From positions 992,001 to 1,056,000 of the forward strand of contig JACKMT010000002.1 in assembly GCA_024235255.1 (NCBI GenBank): a stretch of 64,000 nt of DNA, in the 5' to 3' direction. Below, one piece after another: positions 50,832 through 60,393 of the stretch (positions within the stretch are counted from its first letter, which is position 1; the number at the start of each line of letters is the position of its first letter). The notes beneath the pieces were generated by a model. That model was not told where the DNA came from and ran no database searches. It saw only the letters and a program-made list of their open reading frames with translations. The stretch is from Chromatiaceae bacterium. GTDB lineage: Bacteria; Pseudomonadota; Gammaproteobacteria; Chromatiales; Chromatiaceae. Position numbers and translations under genes: made by a program.

Positions 50832-53300
50832 ATGCCTACCGCATTGCGCAGACGTGCCGAAGCCGGTTTCGAATGGTTTGGGGATCTGATCTACCGGCGC
50901 CACTGGCTGGCGCTGCTGTTGATGCTCTGCCTGATTGTGGGTTTGGCATCACGTATACCTGGCTTGAAAATGGATACCTCGACAGAGGGTTTCCTGCACG
51001 CCGACGATCCCACGCTGATCGCCTACGACCGGTTTCGCGAACAGTACGGTCGCGACGAGCTGATTCTGCTCACCATCAAGACGGCCGATCTGTTCCGTCC
51101 GGAGGTGCTCGAAAAACTTGAGCGGCTGCACCAGACGCTGCGGGAACAAACACCGTACCTTGACGATATCACCAGCCTGATCAATGCACGCAACACGCGC
51201 GGGGCGGAGGGCGAACTGATCGTCGAGGACCTGCTCGAGAACTGGCCGGATACCGAAGCTGCCCGCGTCGAGGTGAAGGCGCGCGCCTTGGCCAACCCGC
51301 TCTACCGGAACATGTTGATCTCCGATGACGCCACCATTACCACGATTGTGATCAAGACCGACGCCTATCCCGGCAGCACCAAGGTGGAAGATGTATTGGC
51401 AGGCTTCGAGGATCCCGGACAACCCGAAACGGCGGAGCCGTCGGCCGGGCGTGTACCGTTGAGCGATGAGCAGAACAGCGAAGTGGTCAATGTGGTGCGT
51501 GATATCGCAGCCGGTTTCCATAGCGAGGATTTCCGTATCTATCTGGCCGGTTCTCCGGTGGTCGCGGATGTGCTGAAGCGCAGCATGATGACCAATATGA
51601 AGCGCTTCATGCTGCTCTCTCTGGCCACCATATCGCTGCTGCTCTATCTGTTGTTCCGGCGGGTTTCCGGCGTGCTGCTGCCGGTGGCAATCGTCATGCT
51701 TTCGCTGCTCTCGACGTTGGGGCTGATGGCGCTCGCCGGAGTGCCGTTCAAGCTGCCGACGCAGATCATGCCCTCATTTCTGCTGGCGGTAGGGGTGGGC
51801 GCCTCGGTGCACCTGCTCGCAGTGTTCTATCGCCGGCTGCAGCTGCAACAGCAGGAGGGCGGCTCCCGGCTGGAGCCGAGCGAGGCGAAGCGGCGGGGCA
51901 TTGTCTATGCGCTCGGCCACTCCGGACTGGCGATCGTGATGACCTCGTTGACCACCGCCGCCGGTCTGGCCTCTTTCGCCGGGGCGGAGGTGGCGCCGGT
52001 GAGCGACCTGGGTATAGTCGCGGCGGCGGGTGTGCTCATCTCACTGATCTTTACGCTGGTGCTGCTGCCGGCACTGCTTTCGGTGGTGCCGCTCAAAATG
52101 GAGCATGGAGATGGGGCCCGGAAACGGCACCTCCGCTTTGACCGGCTGATGGTGGCGATTGCCGATATCGCGACCGGCAACTCCCGGACGGTGCTGCTGG
52201 CCAGTCTGCTGGTGCTGCTGGTCGGCATAGGGGGTGCACTGCAGGTCAAATTCTCCCATAAGCCTTTTGAATGGCTGCCGCGCAGCGACCCGACCCGGGT
52301 GGCCACCGATTTCGTCAACGACCATATGCGCGGCGCCAGCACGGTCGAGGTGGTGGTCGATACCGGGCAGGAGAACGGCCTCTATCAACCGGCCTTTATG
52401 CAGGGTCTGGAGCATCTGGGAGCGGAGATCGCAGCCATCGACCAGGGCGAGCTCTACGTCGGCAAGACGCTGTCGCTGGCCGACGTGCTGAAGGAGATCA
52501 ACCAGGCGCTGAATGAAAACCGGTCGAGCCACTACCGCATCCCGGATCAGCGCGACCTGATCGCTCAGGAGTTTCTGCTGTTCGAAAACAGCGGCTCCGA
52601 CGACCTGGAGGATTTTGTCGACAGCCAGTTCCGCCAGACCCGCTTTACCATCAAGATGCCCTGGGTCGACAGTATGCTCTACCGACCTTTCATGGAGGAT
52701 CTGAAACAGCGTTTTGCGCACACACTCGGCGCCGACCGGGAGATCTCCGTGACCGGCATGGTGGCGCTGTTGGGGCGCACCATGTCGGCCACCATCGAGA
52801 GCATGAAGCAGAGTTATCTGATCGCGATCCTGGTTATCACTTTTATGATGATTCTGCTGATCGGGGATATCCGCATCGGTCTGGTCAGCATGATTCCCAA
52901 CCTGACGCCGATCGTACTGACGTTGGGTCTGATGGGCTGGTTCGGCATCCCCATCGATCTGTTCACCATGCTGATCGGCTCCATCGCCATCGGTCTGGCG
53001 GTGGACGACACTATCCATTTTATGCATAACTACCGCCGCTACCACCACGAAACCGGCGACGTGCGTGAAGCGGTGCGCAGCACGCTGCTGACCACCGGCC
53101 GCGCGATGCTGGTCACCACCGTGGTGCTCTCCTGCGGTTTTTTTCTCTATATGTTCGCCACGCTGAGCAATCTTTTCAATTTCGGCCTGCTCACCGGATT
53201 TGCCCTCATCATGGCGCTGCTGGCCGATCTGTTCCTGGCGCCGGCATTGATGGCGCAGCTGCACCGGTCGCACCTGATTGCCGACGACAGCGACTACTGA
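50832..53300 (+). CDS. RND superfamily exporter (MMPL / HAE3 type)
   Basis: 822 residues from ATG 50832, with ggagag upstream. Two sets of membrane helices, each after a large periplasmic loop: HWLALLLMLCLIVGLASRI at the start, FMLLSLATISLLLYLLF and VAIVMLSLLSTLGLMALAG mid-protein, and GSIAIGLAVDDTIHFMHNY in the second half, with the acidic pair typical of proton-driven members. HAE3/MMPL proteins move lipids or hydrophobic compounds. Next to a LolA-like and an outer-membrane DUF1302 protein it likely handles envelope lipids. The cargo is unknown. Confidence 0.92.
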   Translation: MPTALRRRAEAGFEWFGDLIYRRHWLALLLMLCLIVGLASRIPGLKMDTSTEGFLHADDPTLIAYDRFREQYGRDELILLTIKTADLFRPEVLEKLERLHQTLREQTPYLDDITSLINARNTRGAEGELIVEDLLENWPDTEAARVEVKARALANPLYRNMLISDDATITTIVIKTDAYPGSTKVEDVLAGFEDPGQPETAEPSAGRVPLSDEQNSEVVNVVRDIAAGFHSEDFRIYLAGSPVVADVLKRSMMTNMKRFMLLSLATISLLLYLLFRRVSGVLLPVAIVMLSLLSTLGLMALAGVPFKLPTQIMPSFLLAVGVGASVHLLAVFYRRLQLQQQEGGSRLEPSEAKRRGIVYALGHSGLAIVMTSLTTAAGLASFAGAEVAPVSDLGIVAAAGVLISLIFTLVLLPALLSVVPLKMEHGDGARKRHLRFDRLMVAIADIATGNSRTVLLASLLVLLVGIGGALQVKFSHKPFEWLPRSDPTRVATDFVNDHMRGASTVEVVVDTGQENGLYQPAFMQGLEHLGAEIAAIDQGELYVGKTLSLADVLKEINQALNENRSSHYRIPDQRDLIAQEFLLFENSGSDDLEDFVDSQFRQTRFTIKMPWVDSMLYRPFMEDLKQRFAHTLGADREISVTGMVALLGRTMSATIESMKQSYLIAILVITFMMILLIGDIRIGLVSMIPNLTPIVLTLGLMGWFGIPIDLFTMLIGSIAIGLAVDDTIHFMHNYRRYHHETGDVREAVRSTLLTTGRAMLVTTVVLSCGFFLYMFATLSNLFNFGLLTGFALIMALLADLFLAPALMAQLHRSHLIADDSDY

Positions 53301-53312
53301 CGGAGTTTATTC

Positions 53313-54116
53313 ATGCACGACAAGATTACCAAACTGCTGCTGTTCGGGCTGCTGACCCTTTGGCTTCCCTGCTCGCTATCTGCCGCGCCGGATGCGCGCC
53401 AGATCATGCAGCAGGTCAACGACCGTGACGACGGCGACAACAGCAGCGCCGATCTGACCATGACGCTGATCGACAGGAGCGGCAACCAGCGTCAGCGCCG
53501 TATCCGCTCGTTCAACAAGGACAAGGGCGAGGATCGGCAGCGCATCATGTTCTTTCTGGCGCCCGCGGACGTGAAGGATACCGGTTTCCTCACCTATGAC
53601 TACGACGACCCCGAACAGGACGACGATCAGTGGCTCTATCTGCCGGCGCTGAGCAAGTCCAAGCGCATTGCCTCCAGCGATAAGAGCGGCGCCTTCATGG
53701 GTTCGGATTTCAACTATTCGGATATGACCAGACGCAACCTCAACGCCTACGACTTCCGCCTGCTCAAAGAGGACGAGGTGCGCGGCCGCAAAGCCTGGCT
53801 GATCGAGGCGCTGCCGAAAGACCGGGAGGAGATGGAGGAGACCGGCTATAAGAAGTCGCTGGTGTTCGTCGACCAGGAGAGCTTCGTCGTGGTGCGTGCG
53901 GTGCACTGGACCCTGGACGGCGATCGCCTCAAGTACCAGGATGTGCCGGGGCTGGAGAGGATCGACGGGATCTGGACCATTACGCACATGAGCATGACCA
54001 CCAAGAAGGGCAAAAGTACGCTGCACCAGACCGAACTGGATTTTCAGAATACCCGCTACAATCAGGCGCTGTCGGCGGAGATGTTCTCTGTGCGGCGGCT
54101 GGAGAAGGGGCTGTAG
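53313..54116 (+). CDS. Exported LolA-like outer membrane lipoprotein-sorting protein
   Basis: 267 residues with a signal peptide (LLLFGLLTLWLPCSLSAAP). The mature part begins DARQIMQQVNDRDDGD and contains QRIMFFLAPADVKDTGFLTY, DDQWLYLPALSKSKRI and GSDFNYSDMTRRN, the pattern of periplasmic LolA-like proteins that travel with RND/MMPL exporters. The fold is a half-barrel for a lipid chain. It starts 12 bases after the exporter gene, so the two are translated together. Confidence 0.88.
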   Translation: MHDKITKLLLFGLLTLWLPCSLSAAPDARQIMQQVNDRDDGDNSSADLTMTLIDRSGNQRQRRIRSFNKDKGEDRQRIMFFLAPADVKDTGFLTYDYDDPEQDDDQWLYLPALSKSKRIASSDKSGAFMGSDFNYSDMTRRNLNAYDFRLLKEDEVRGRKAWLIEALPKDREEMEETGYKKSLVFVDQESFVVVRAVHWTLDGDRLKYQDVPGLERIDGIWTITHMSMTTKKGKSTLHQTELDFQNTRYNQALSAEMFSVRRLEKGL

Positions 54117-54129
54117 TCGCCGTTGGGAC

Positions 54130-55704
54130 TTGCTTAAGTTGAAACTCCTGTTCTGTCACTCAATTCGTCATTCCGGCGCAGGCCGGAATCCAGGGCGGCG
54201 CCCGCCCTGGGTGGATGTGGATCCCGGCCTGCGCCGGGATGATGATGGTTGTTTCAGGTTAAGTGTCTGCCGTGCGAGCCTGAAGCCATTTATTTTGCTG
54301 CTACTGCTCTGTTGGCTGCCGCTGTCACAGATGAAAGCTGAGGAAGCGATGCCGCTCGACGAGGTGCTGGAAGGATTCGGGGAGGAGCAACCCACCGGGT
54401 CTGTCCCTTCCGCTTTGGACGATGTGCTGCAGGGTTTCGAAGAAACACAGGCCGCAGACACGGAGACGCAGCCCCTCGATGCGGCGTTGCACTCCGCCGG
54501 CGCCTGGCAGCTCTCCGGTGAGCTCGATTTTTCCACTGCCTACAACTTTGCCCACCAGCGTCCGGCACCCGGACAGACCGACTTCCGAGGCCTGTCGCGT
54601 CTGCGCACCGGCCTCGACCTTGAACTGGAGGGGGCGATCACGCCCGGCTGGCGGCTGCACCTGGAGGTCGGCGGAGAGTACGATGCGGTCTACCGGATCA
54701 ACGGCCGCGACGACTACCGGGCGCAGTTGCTGGATGAGAGCGAGAGCGAAGTGGAGGTCGGCGAGGCTTATCTGCAGGGGAGTCCGGCACCCGCGTTCGA
54801 TCTCAAGCTGGGGCGGCAGATTCTGGTCTGGGGCAAATCCGACAATCTGCGTGTGACCGATCTGCTCAATCCGCTGGATCTGCGCGAACCGGGCATCGTC
54901 GATATCGAGGATCTGCGCCTGCCGGTCGGCATGGCCAAACTGGACTACTTCAGCGGCGACTGGGGCTTCAGCCTGATCGCGCTGCCCGAGGTGCGTTTCA
55001 GCAAGCTGCCGCCCTTCGGCTCCGACTTCTACCAGGGCGCCGCGCCCGCGCCGCCGGAACAGACGCCGGCGGATGGCGTTGAACATATGCAGTACGCCCT
55101 GGCCGCCAACGGTATCTTCTCCGGCTGGGACCTGGCGTTCTACTGGGCCGACGTGTACCGTGATCAGGGCCATCTATCGGCCAATGGCGGCGCTCCGGAG
55201 CTGCGCCACAGTCGCATCACGATGGCCGGCAGCGCGGCCAATGTCGCGCTCGGCAATTGGCTGCTGAAGGGCGAGTTGGCCTATCTGAGCGGACTGGAAT
55301 TCAGCGGGCTGCCCGGGCTCAAGCGCGACCGGACCGACCTGTTGCTCGGTGTTGAGTACACCGGATTTGATGATACCACCCTCTCCGCGGAGCGGGCGCT
55401 CCGCCGCCTCTCCGGCTTTAATGAAAATCTGGCGGCAGCCGGTTACGCCGAGCGCCAGTGGCAGACGGCTTTCCGCTATCAGGGCGAGTTTCTGCACGCC
55501 CGCCTCAAGCTGACCGGCGTCGCAACGCTCTACGGCGCCGCGCTCGACGAGGGCGGCTTCGTGCGGCTGAGCGGCGACTACGAACTGGCCGAGGCGCAGA
55601 TTTTGACCATTGGCGTGATTTTTTACGACAGCGGGGATGTGCCCCCGGTGTTTGATATCGGCGACAACGACCGTGTTTTTGCCGGCTACAGTTACAGCTT
55701 CTGA
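54130..55704 (+). CDS. DUF1302-like outer membrane protein with a REP-derived N-terminal insert
   Basis: 524 residues if started at TTG 54130. The body (residues about 130-524) is beta-barrel-like with LKLGRQILVWGKSDNLRVTD and DIEDLRLPVGMAKLDYFSGD, as in DUF1302 proteins. It ends FAGYSYSF, a typical outer-membrane C-terminal phenylalanine. Between residues 12 and 40 a REP-like palindrome (54166-54245) is translated in frame (SGAGRNPGRRPP type), ahead of the hydrophobic signal-like FILLLLLCWLPLSQMKAEEA. No ATG lies before that signal. The start is therefore unclear; the insert may have displaced the original. Third structural gene of the RND operon. Confidence 0.75.
   Translation: MLKLKLLFCHSIRHSGAGRNPGRRPPWVDVDPGLRRDDDGCFRLSVCRASLKPFILLLLLCWLPLSQMKAEEAMPLDEVLEGFGEEQPTGSVPSALDDVLQGFEETQAADTETQPLDAALHSAGAWQLSGELDFSTAYNFAHQRPAPGQTDFRGLSRLRTGLDLELEGAITPGWRLHLEVGGEYDAVYRINGRDDYRAQLLDESESEVEVGEAYLQGSPAPAFDLKLGRQILVWGKSDNLRVTDLLNPLDLREPGIVDIEDLRLPVGMAKLDYFSGDWGFSLIALPEVRFSKLPPFGSDFYQGAAPAPPEQTPADGVEHMQYALAANGIFSGWDLAFYWADVYRDQGHLSANGGAPELRHSRITMAGSAANVALGNWLLKGELAYLSGLEFSGLPGLKRDRTDLLLGVEYTGFDDTTLSAERALRRLSGFNENLAAAGYAERQWQTAFRYQGEFLHARLKLTGVATLYGAALDEGGFVRLSGDYELAEAQILTIGVIFYDSGDVPPVFDIGDNDRVFAGYSYSF
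54166..54245. repeat. REP-like palindrome, copy 1
   Basis: Arms cgtcattccggcgcaggc and gcctgcgccgggatgatg flank a short centre; this is the widespread 'cattccggcgcaggccggaatcc' repeat of proteobacteria. It overlaps the 5' end of the DUF1302 gene and is read in frame. The second copy is at 60117-60187. Confidence 0.8.
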
Positions 55705-55855
55705 AGCGGGCCGGAGTGCTCCGGGCCGCCGCGCTTGTAGCGGGAGCGGATCGGTTTTAAAGTGCCCTCTTTTTATGCGGCGGTCCCGGTGCTGGTCCAG
55801 GCTGAGCCGCGGCGGTTTGCAATGCTGGTTTTGATGTTTAAGGATTGATGGTGAG

Positions 55856-56611
55856 ATGAACGACCCGGAGCTGAGCATTGTCATTCCCTGCCACAACGAA
55901 GAGGGCAATCTGCCGCCGCTGGCGGAGGCGATCGACCAGGTGCTGACACCGCTGGCGGTCGCCTACGAAGTGATCTTCACCGACGATCGCAGCCAGGACG
56001 GAACCTGGCAGGTACTCAAGCGGCTGGCGGCCGCGAATCCGTGCGTGGTCGGGCAGCGCATGCGGCACAACCGGGGGCAGTCCGCGGCCAGCTGGGCCGG
56101 CATGCAGATCGCCCGCGGACGCTTCATCGTGACCATGGATGCCGACCTGCAGAACGATCCGGCGGATCTGCCGAAGTTTATCGAGGCGCTGAACCGAGCC
56201 GACTGTGTCTGCGGCAGCCGGGTCGCCTCGCGCGGCGAAGGCGACAATATCATCCGCATCATCTCCTCGCGCATCGCCAACCGGGTGCGCAACTGGCTTT
56301 CCGACGAACAGATCAGCGACGCCGGCTGCGGCTACCGCGCCTTCCACCGCGACTGTATCGGCAATCTGAAGTTCTTCAACGGCATGCACCGCTTCCTCCC
56401 GACACTGTTCAAGATGGAGGGGTACAGCGTCATCGAAATTCCGATCGCCACCAATCCGCGCATCCACGGCAGCACCCACTACGGCGTCTGGAACCGCCTG
56501 TTTGCTTCGTTCTACGATCTGCTGGCAGTGCGCTGGATGAAGTCCAGAATGATCCGTTATGAGATCGCGGAGCGGACCGACCCGGCGGCGGGGCGATCCG
56601 CTCCGTTATGA
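55856..56611 (+). CDS. GT2 family glycosyltransferase
   Basis: 251 residues. LSIVIPCHNEEGNLPPLAEA at the N-terminus, FIVTMDADLQNDPADLPKF with the DAD metal motif near 95, and CGYRAFHRDCIGNLKFF are those of dolichol-phosphate-mannose-synthase-like GT2 enzymes (polyprenyl phosphate sugar transfer). No C-terminal membrane helices are present. The stop overlaps the ATG of the next gene (ATGA type), so the three genes 55856-58841 form one operon. Confidence 0.92.
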   Translation: MNDPELSIVIPCHNEEGNLPPLAEAIDQVLTPLAVAYEVIFTDDRSQDGTWQVLKRLAAANPCVVGQRMRHNRGQSAASWAGMQIARGRFIVTMDADLQNDPADLPKFIEALNRADCVCGSRVASRGEGDNIIRIISSRIANRVRNWLSDEQISDAGCGYRAFHRDCIGNLKFFNGMHRFLPTLFKMEGYSVIEIPIATNPRIHGSTHYGVWNRLFASFYDLLAVRWMKSRMIRYEIAERTDPAAGRSAPL

Positions 56612-57318
56612 GCCGGAGATACCTGGGCAGGGCGTTACTGGGTGCGCTGCTGCTCTTGGGCGCCTACCTCATCTATCTGCTGCCCTATCAGGATCTGCCC
56701 GGCTGGATCGACCGCCTCGGTCAATTAACGGCACGGCTGGGATGGTATGGTCCGGTCGGGTTCGGGCTGGCCACCGCGGTGCTGGTCGCGATCGGTGTCC
56801 CCCGGCTGCTGATGACCGGCGTCGCGGCGGCGATGTTTGGTATCTGGCTGGGGTTGAGCTGCACTTTGCTCGGATCGCTGCTGGGTGTCTATGCAACGTT
56901 TATCGCCGTGCGCTGGGGTGGACGCGAGGCGGGCCTGGCGCGTTGGCCGAAACTGCGCAAATTCACCGGACTGCTGTCGCGACCGGGCATAGTACCGGTG
57001 CTGCTCTGCCGGCAGCTGCCGCTGAGCAGCTTCTTCATCAACGTACTGCTCGGCCTGACCACGGTGCGCACCCGCGACTTTCTGGTCGGCAGCCTGATCG
57101 GCTTTCTGCCTGCGGCGATCCCGACCGCGCTGATCGGCGCCGGGCTGGTGCAGGGGGAGCTGGCCGCTACGCTGAAGTATCTGATGGTCGGTGCGGTGCT
57201 GTTCATCAGCCTGGGACTCCTTGCGCGCCGTCTGCTGCGTTCCGCCGGCCAACAGGCGCTGGCGGAGATCAGCCCGGCATTGCCCAATGACGCCGGCAGT
57301 GAGGGCAGCAATCGGTGA
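56608..57318 (+). CDS. TVP38/TMEM64 (VTT) family membrane protein
   Basis: 236 residues with several hydrophobic stretches (LGALLLLGAYLIYLLPY, GFGLATAVLVAIGVPRLLMT, LLGSLLGVYATFIAVRWGG). GVPRLLMTGVAAAMFG and ISLGLLARRLLRS fit the VTT/DedA family, which includes lipid scramblase-like and transporter proteins. Its gene overlaps both neighbours, so it may move the lipid-linked sugar used by the flanking glycosyltransferases. Confidence 0.85.
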   Translation: MSRRYLGRALLGALLLLGAYLIYLLPYQDLPGWIDRLGQLTARLGWYGPVGFGLATAVLVAIGVPRLLMTGVAAAMFGIWLGLSCTLLGSLLGVYATFIAVRWGGREAGLARWPKLRKFTGLLSRPGIVPVLLCRQLPLSSFFINVLLGLTTVRTRDFLVGSLIGFLPAAIPTALIGAGLVQGELAATLKYLMVGAVLFISLGLLARRLLRSAGQQALAEISPALPNDAGSEGSNR

Positions 57319-58841
57319 CCGATTGGTTGTTCCGCGGCTTCTCCCGCCCCTCCGGACCGCTGTTGCTGCTGGCGGGCTACTTTCTGCTGCAGTGGCTGCT
57401 GCGCATCAATATGGGCAGCGGTTTTGAACTGGACGAATCGGAGTTGCTGTTGTTCGGCCAGCGGTTGCAGCTCGGTTACAGCGCCAGTCCGCCGCTCTAT
57501 ACCTGGCTGCAGATACCGCTGCTGCGGCTGTTTGGGGAGGGCGCCGCCGCACTCGCACTGCTGAAAAACCTGCTGCTGTTCCTCTCCTATGCGTGCTGTT
57601 ATGGCATCGGTAGAAGCGCCGGCCTCAGCGTTGAGCGCGCCGGTCTGGCTGCGCTGTCGCTGATTCTGCTGCCGCAGATCGGCTGGGAGTCGCAGCGTGA
57701 TCTGACCAACTCGGTGTTGGTGACGACCCTCTCCGCCGCCACGCTCTGGGCGTTGCTCGCCCTGTTGAACGGCCGTCAAAGTCTCGCGCAGTACGCGCTG
57801 CTCGGTCTGCTGTTCGGTTTGGGTGTGCTCGCCAAATACAACTTCGCGCTGCTCGTTCTGGTGGCGACCGTCAGCCTCGCCACACTGCAGCCGCGGCTGG
57901 TGTGGCGGCCGGCTGCGCTGTTGACGCTGCTGATCTGCGGTGCGACGCTGGCCCCATTTCTGCTCTGGTTTATCGACAACGCGGCGCTGGCGGGATCCGA
58001 CGCGCATCGCCTGGAAACCGGTCTTGCGAGTTACTGGGGAGGCGTACTCAGCGGGCTGGGCTCGCTGGCGATCTCCTATGCGGCGTTCTGTGCGCTGCTG
58101 CTGCTGGCGCTGCTGGTTTCGTTCAGGCCCTGGCGGCAGCCGGTTTTCAGTCCGGTCGCAGGCAGCAGGCCGGCGGCGGTAAAGTTTCTGCGGCGCATGC
58201 TCTGGCTTACCCCGCTGCTGCTGATTCTGATCGTGTTTTTGAACGGCGGGGTGGCATATCGCGACCGCTACCTGCTGCCGCTGCTCTTCTATATTCCGGT
58301 CGTCGCCTTGCTGCTGTTGCCGGAGTCCCTTTTCGTGCGCGGTCTGCGCAGTTACCGGCGCTGGCTGCTGACGGCGATGATCCTGATCCCGCTGGGCCTG
58401 CTGGCCAGGGCCCACCTGGTCCCGCTGACCGGTAAACCGATGAAGCAGACCTATCCGGGCCAGGCGTTGGCGCAGATACTGATCAGAGATTCCGGGATCG
58501 GGGATGCCGGCGCGCCGGCGTTTGTGATCGCCAACCGGAGTTTTGTCGGCGGCAATTTGAAGCCGCATATGGGCGATGCTTTCGTCAGTTCGGCGCAGAT
58601 TCACTTTCCGCTGCGGGAGATGATGGGGGCGCGCACTCTGCCGGTACTGCTGGTGTGGGAGCCGCACCCCTCGGGCCGCGAGTACGAAAAGGTCAAGGCC
58701 TACCTGGAGCAGCAGCTGGGTCCCGGCATGCAGCCGTTGTCGGAGATCGGAGAGGCAGTTGCTCATCATCGCAACGCCGCTGGGCCCAAAGAGGTGCTGG
58801 CGTGGCAGTTGTGGGGCGATCCGGTTGCTGCAGCTAAGTAA
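57315..58841 (+). CDS. GT39-type glycosyltransferase (PMT/ArnT-like)
   Basis: 508 residues starting at a GTG that overlaps the previous stop. An acidic motif FELDESELLLFGQRL near 35 is where PMT-type enzymes carry the catalytic Asp/Glu, followed by about ten membrane helices (LLLAGYFLLQWLLRI, LLFGLGVLAKYNFALLVLVA) and a C-terminal periplasmic part. It transfers sugar from a polyprenyl phosphate donor in the periplasm, to lipid A, a protein or a glycan. Together with GT2 and VTT it forms a complete small glycan-modification unit. Confidence 0.88.
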   Translation: MTDWLFRGFSRPSGPLLLLAGYFLLQWLLRINMGSGFELDESELLLFGQRLQLGYSASPPLYTWLQIPLLRLFGEGAAALALLKNLLLFLSYACCYGIGRSAGLSVERAGLAALSLILLPQIGWESQRDLTNSVLVTTLSAATLWALLALLNGRQSLAQYALLGLLFGLGVLAKYNFALLVLVATVSLATLQPRLVWRPAALLTLLICGATLAPFLLWFIDNAALAGSDAHRLETGLASYWGGVLSGLGSLAISYAAFCALLLLALLVSFRPWRQPVFSPVAGSRPAAVKFLRRMLWLTPLLLILIVFLNGGVAYRDRYLLPLLFYIPVVALLLLPESLFVRGLRSYRRWLLTAMILIPLGLLARAHLVPLTGKPMKQTYPGQALAQILIRDSGIGDAGAPAFVIANRSFVGGNLKPHMGDAFVSSAQIHFPLREMMGARTLPVLLVWEPHPSGREYEKVKAYLEQQLGPGMQPLSEIGEAVAHHRNAAGPKEVLAWQLWGDPVAAAK

Positions 58842-58854
58842 GTAGCGCTGCCTT

Positions 58855-60057
58855 TTAACCCGGTTTTCCGTCGATCCTCGGGCGGCTCAGAATAGGCAGA
58901 TAGACCCGGCAGAAGATCAGGAAGCAGAGGATCCAGAGCCCTCCCGACAGATGCACCCAGAAGGTGTAGTTGCCGAGCGGTATGAGAGGGCCGAACACCC
59001 GCACCGCGGCGGCGGCGTTGAGCAGGATAAAGGCGATCCCGATGCTGCGCACCGGCTCGATCGGGCGGCCGCTGTGGCCCAGCGCTACGCGCGACATCAT
59101 ACCGAGGGTCAATACCCCGATGCTGCCGACGCCCAGCGCGTGCTTGGCCAGATTCGCGCCCACCAGGCCGAAGGAGGCGAGTGCCAGCATCAGCAGGCCG
59201 ATAACCATCCAGAACATGCCGGTGTAAAGCACCCAGAGTATCGGCATGCGCCAGACCTGCGGGTGGTGCCAGCCGGCCACGCGCAGCGCCTGGGCGGCCG
59301 CCAGCAGCAGCGCCGTCAGACCGGTCAGATAGAGCGGTGCGTCAACCAGCTGAAGCAGAATCAACACGGGAAAAGCGCCCATGGTGGTGGTTTCCAGCCA
59401 CTCCTTTCGGCTGGCCCGGAAACCCGGAATCACCGCCTGGGTGAAGAACGGCATGACGCGGCCGCCGATCAGCGCAACCAGGAAAACCACCATGTAGAGC
59501 ATCATGTCGATGCCCCGCACGGCGCTGTCGACAATGCCCAGCGCCTGCAGGTGGACCAGCAGATTGGCCAGTGCCATGACCAGCAGCAGGGGTACGAAGA
59601 TGCGGTTGATCTTCTGCGCTCCCTGCCACAGGGCAGGCGCAATCGAGAGGGCGACGGCGGGGAGAAAGGCGAGATCGACCGCGGCCACCATCCAGCCGGG
59701 GAGATAGCCGGAGAGCAGCGGCAGCAGGCGGCCAGCCAGCCAAAGCAGCACCAGCAGCGCCAATGGCGCGCCGCTGGGGGTATTGACGCCGGTCCAGTTG
59801 CGTACTGCGGTGAGCAGAAATCCGGCGATGATCGCGGCCGCGTAGCCGAACAGCATCTCGTGGCTGTGCCAACCGACGGATCCGTAGTAGTGGGGGATTT
59901 CCAGCCGCCCCATCCAGATCAGGATCCAGACCGGGATCAGTATCACTGCAGCCACGCTGGCGGCACTGAAAAAAGGTCGAAAACCGAGCGCGAAGATGGC
60001 CGGACCGCTATTCGCAAGGGCAGCTTGCTTGGGTGGTTCTGAGTGGACTTTTAACAT
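58855..60057 (-). CDS. nnrS: NnrS family protein
   Basis: 400 residues with about 12 membrane helices. FALGFRPFFSAASVAAVILI, HSHEMLFGYAAAIIAGFLLT and GRVMPFFTQAVIPGFR are the conserved haem/copper histidine regions of NnrS, which helps cells meet nitric oxide and iron-nitrosyl stress. Often found with denitrification or NO-stress genes; none other lies here. The promoter side carries the second REP-like palindrome. Confidence 0.92.
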   Translation of the reverse strand: MLKVHSEPPKQAALANSGPAIFALGFRPFFSAASVAAVILIPVWILIWMGRLEIPHYYGSVGWHSHEMLFGYAAAIIAGFLLTAVRNWTGVNTPSGAPLALLVLLWLAGRLLPLLSGYLPGWMVAAVDLAFLPAVALSIAPALWQGAQKINRIFVPLLLVMALANLLVHLQALGIVDSAVRGIDMMLYMVVFLVALIGGRVMPFFTQAVIPGFRASRKEWLETTTMGAFPVLILLQLVDAPLYLTGLTALLLAAAQALRVAGWHHPQVWRMPILWVLYTGMFWMVIGLLMLALASFGLVGANLAKHALGVGSIGVLTLGMMSRVALGHSGRPIEPVRSIGIAFILLNAAAAVRVFGPLIPLGNYTFWVHLSGGLWILCFLIFCRVYLPILSRPRIDGKPG

Positions 60058-60116
60058 GATATGGCGGCGTGCCTTGGTCTGGAGCGGTTAGTATGCGAGC
60101 GGAAACAACGTTTCAA

Positions 60117-60187
60117 GTCATGCCGGCGGATGCCGGAATCCAGCAACCCCTCTGCTTCCCTGGATCCCGGCCTGCGCCGGGATGACG
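60117..60187. repeat. REP-like palindrome, copy 2
   Basis: gtcatgccggcggatgccgg and gatcccggcctgcgccggga are imperfect arms; sequence and shape match copy 1 at 54166-54245. Here it is in an intergenic position upstream of nnrS, the usual place for such elements. Confidence 0.8.
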
Positions 60188-60320
60188 GGATATTAAACAA
60201 AAGTGTGTTTCCAAGCAAAGACCAATTACTAAAGAACAGATCATAGCCGCTCAGCGAAAAAAGGCTTTGATGGTTATCAATCGGCTTGCGCTCATCGCGC
60301 GGAGAAAAACAGGCGGGCAA

Positions 60321-60348
60321 AAAAATGCGGGCCGAAGCCCGCATTTTT
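60321..60348 (-). terminator. Terminator of the sulfur globule protein gene
   Basis: A perfect 12-bp stem aaaaatgcgggc / gcccgcattttt with a cgaa loop, which on the minus strand is a UUCG tetraloop followed by a T-run. A textbook Rho-independent terminator 45 bases after the gene at 60394-60759. Confidence 0.92.
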
Positions 60349-60393
60349 CAGACGCCGATGGCGTCTTTGGATTGCCGATAAGAGGCTAAGCTC

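Larger units (their letters stand above)
60058..60393. other. Intergenic region with a REP-like palindrome and a terminator
   Basis: No gene seen. It holds the upstream region of nnrS, REP-like copy 2 (60117-60187) and the sulfur globule gene terminator (60321-60348). Confidence 0.7.

Noticed and set aside
58951..60042. 363-residue frame antisense to nnrS
   Set aside because: No family features, biased composition (Gln, His, Arg), no ribosome site.
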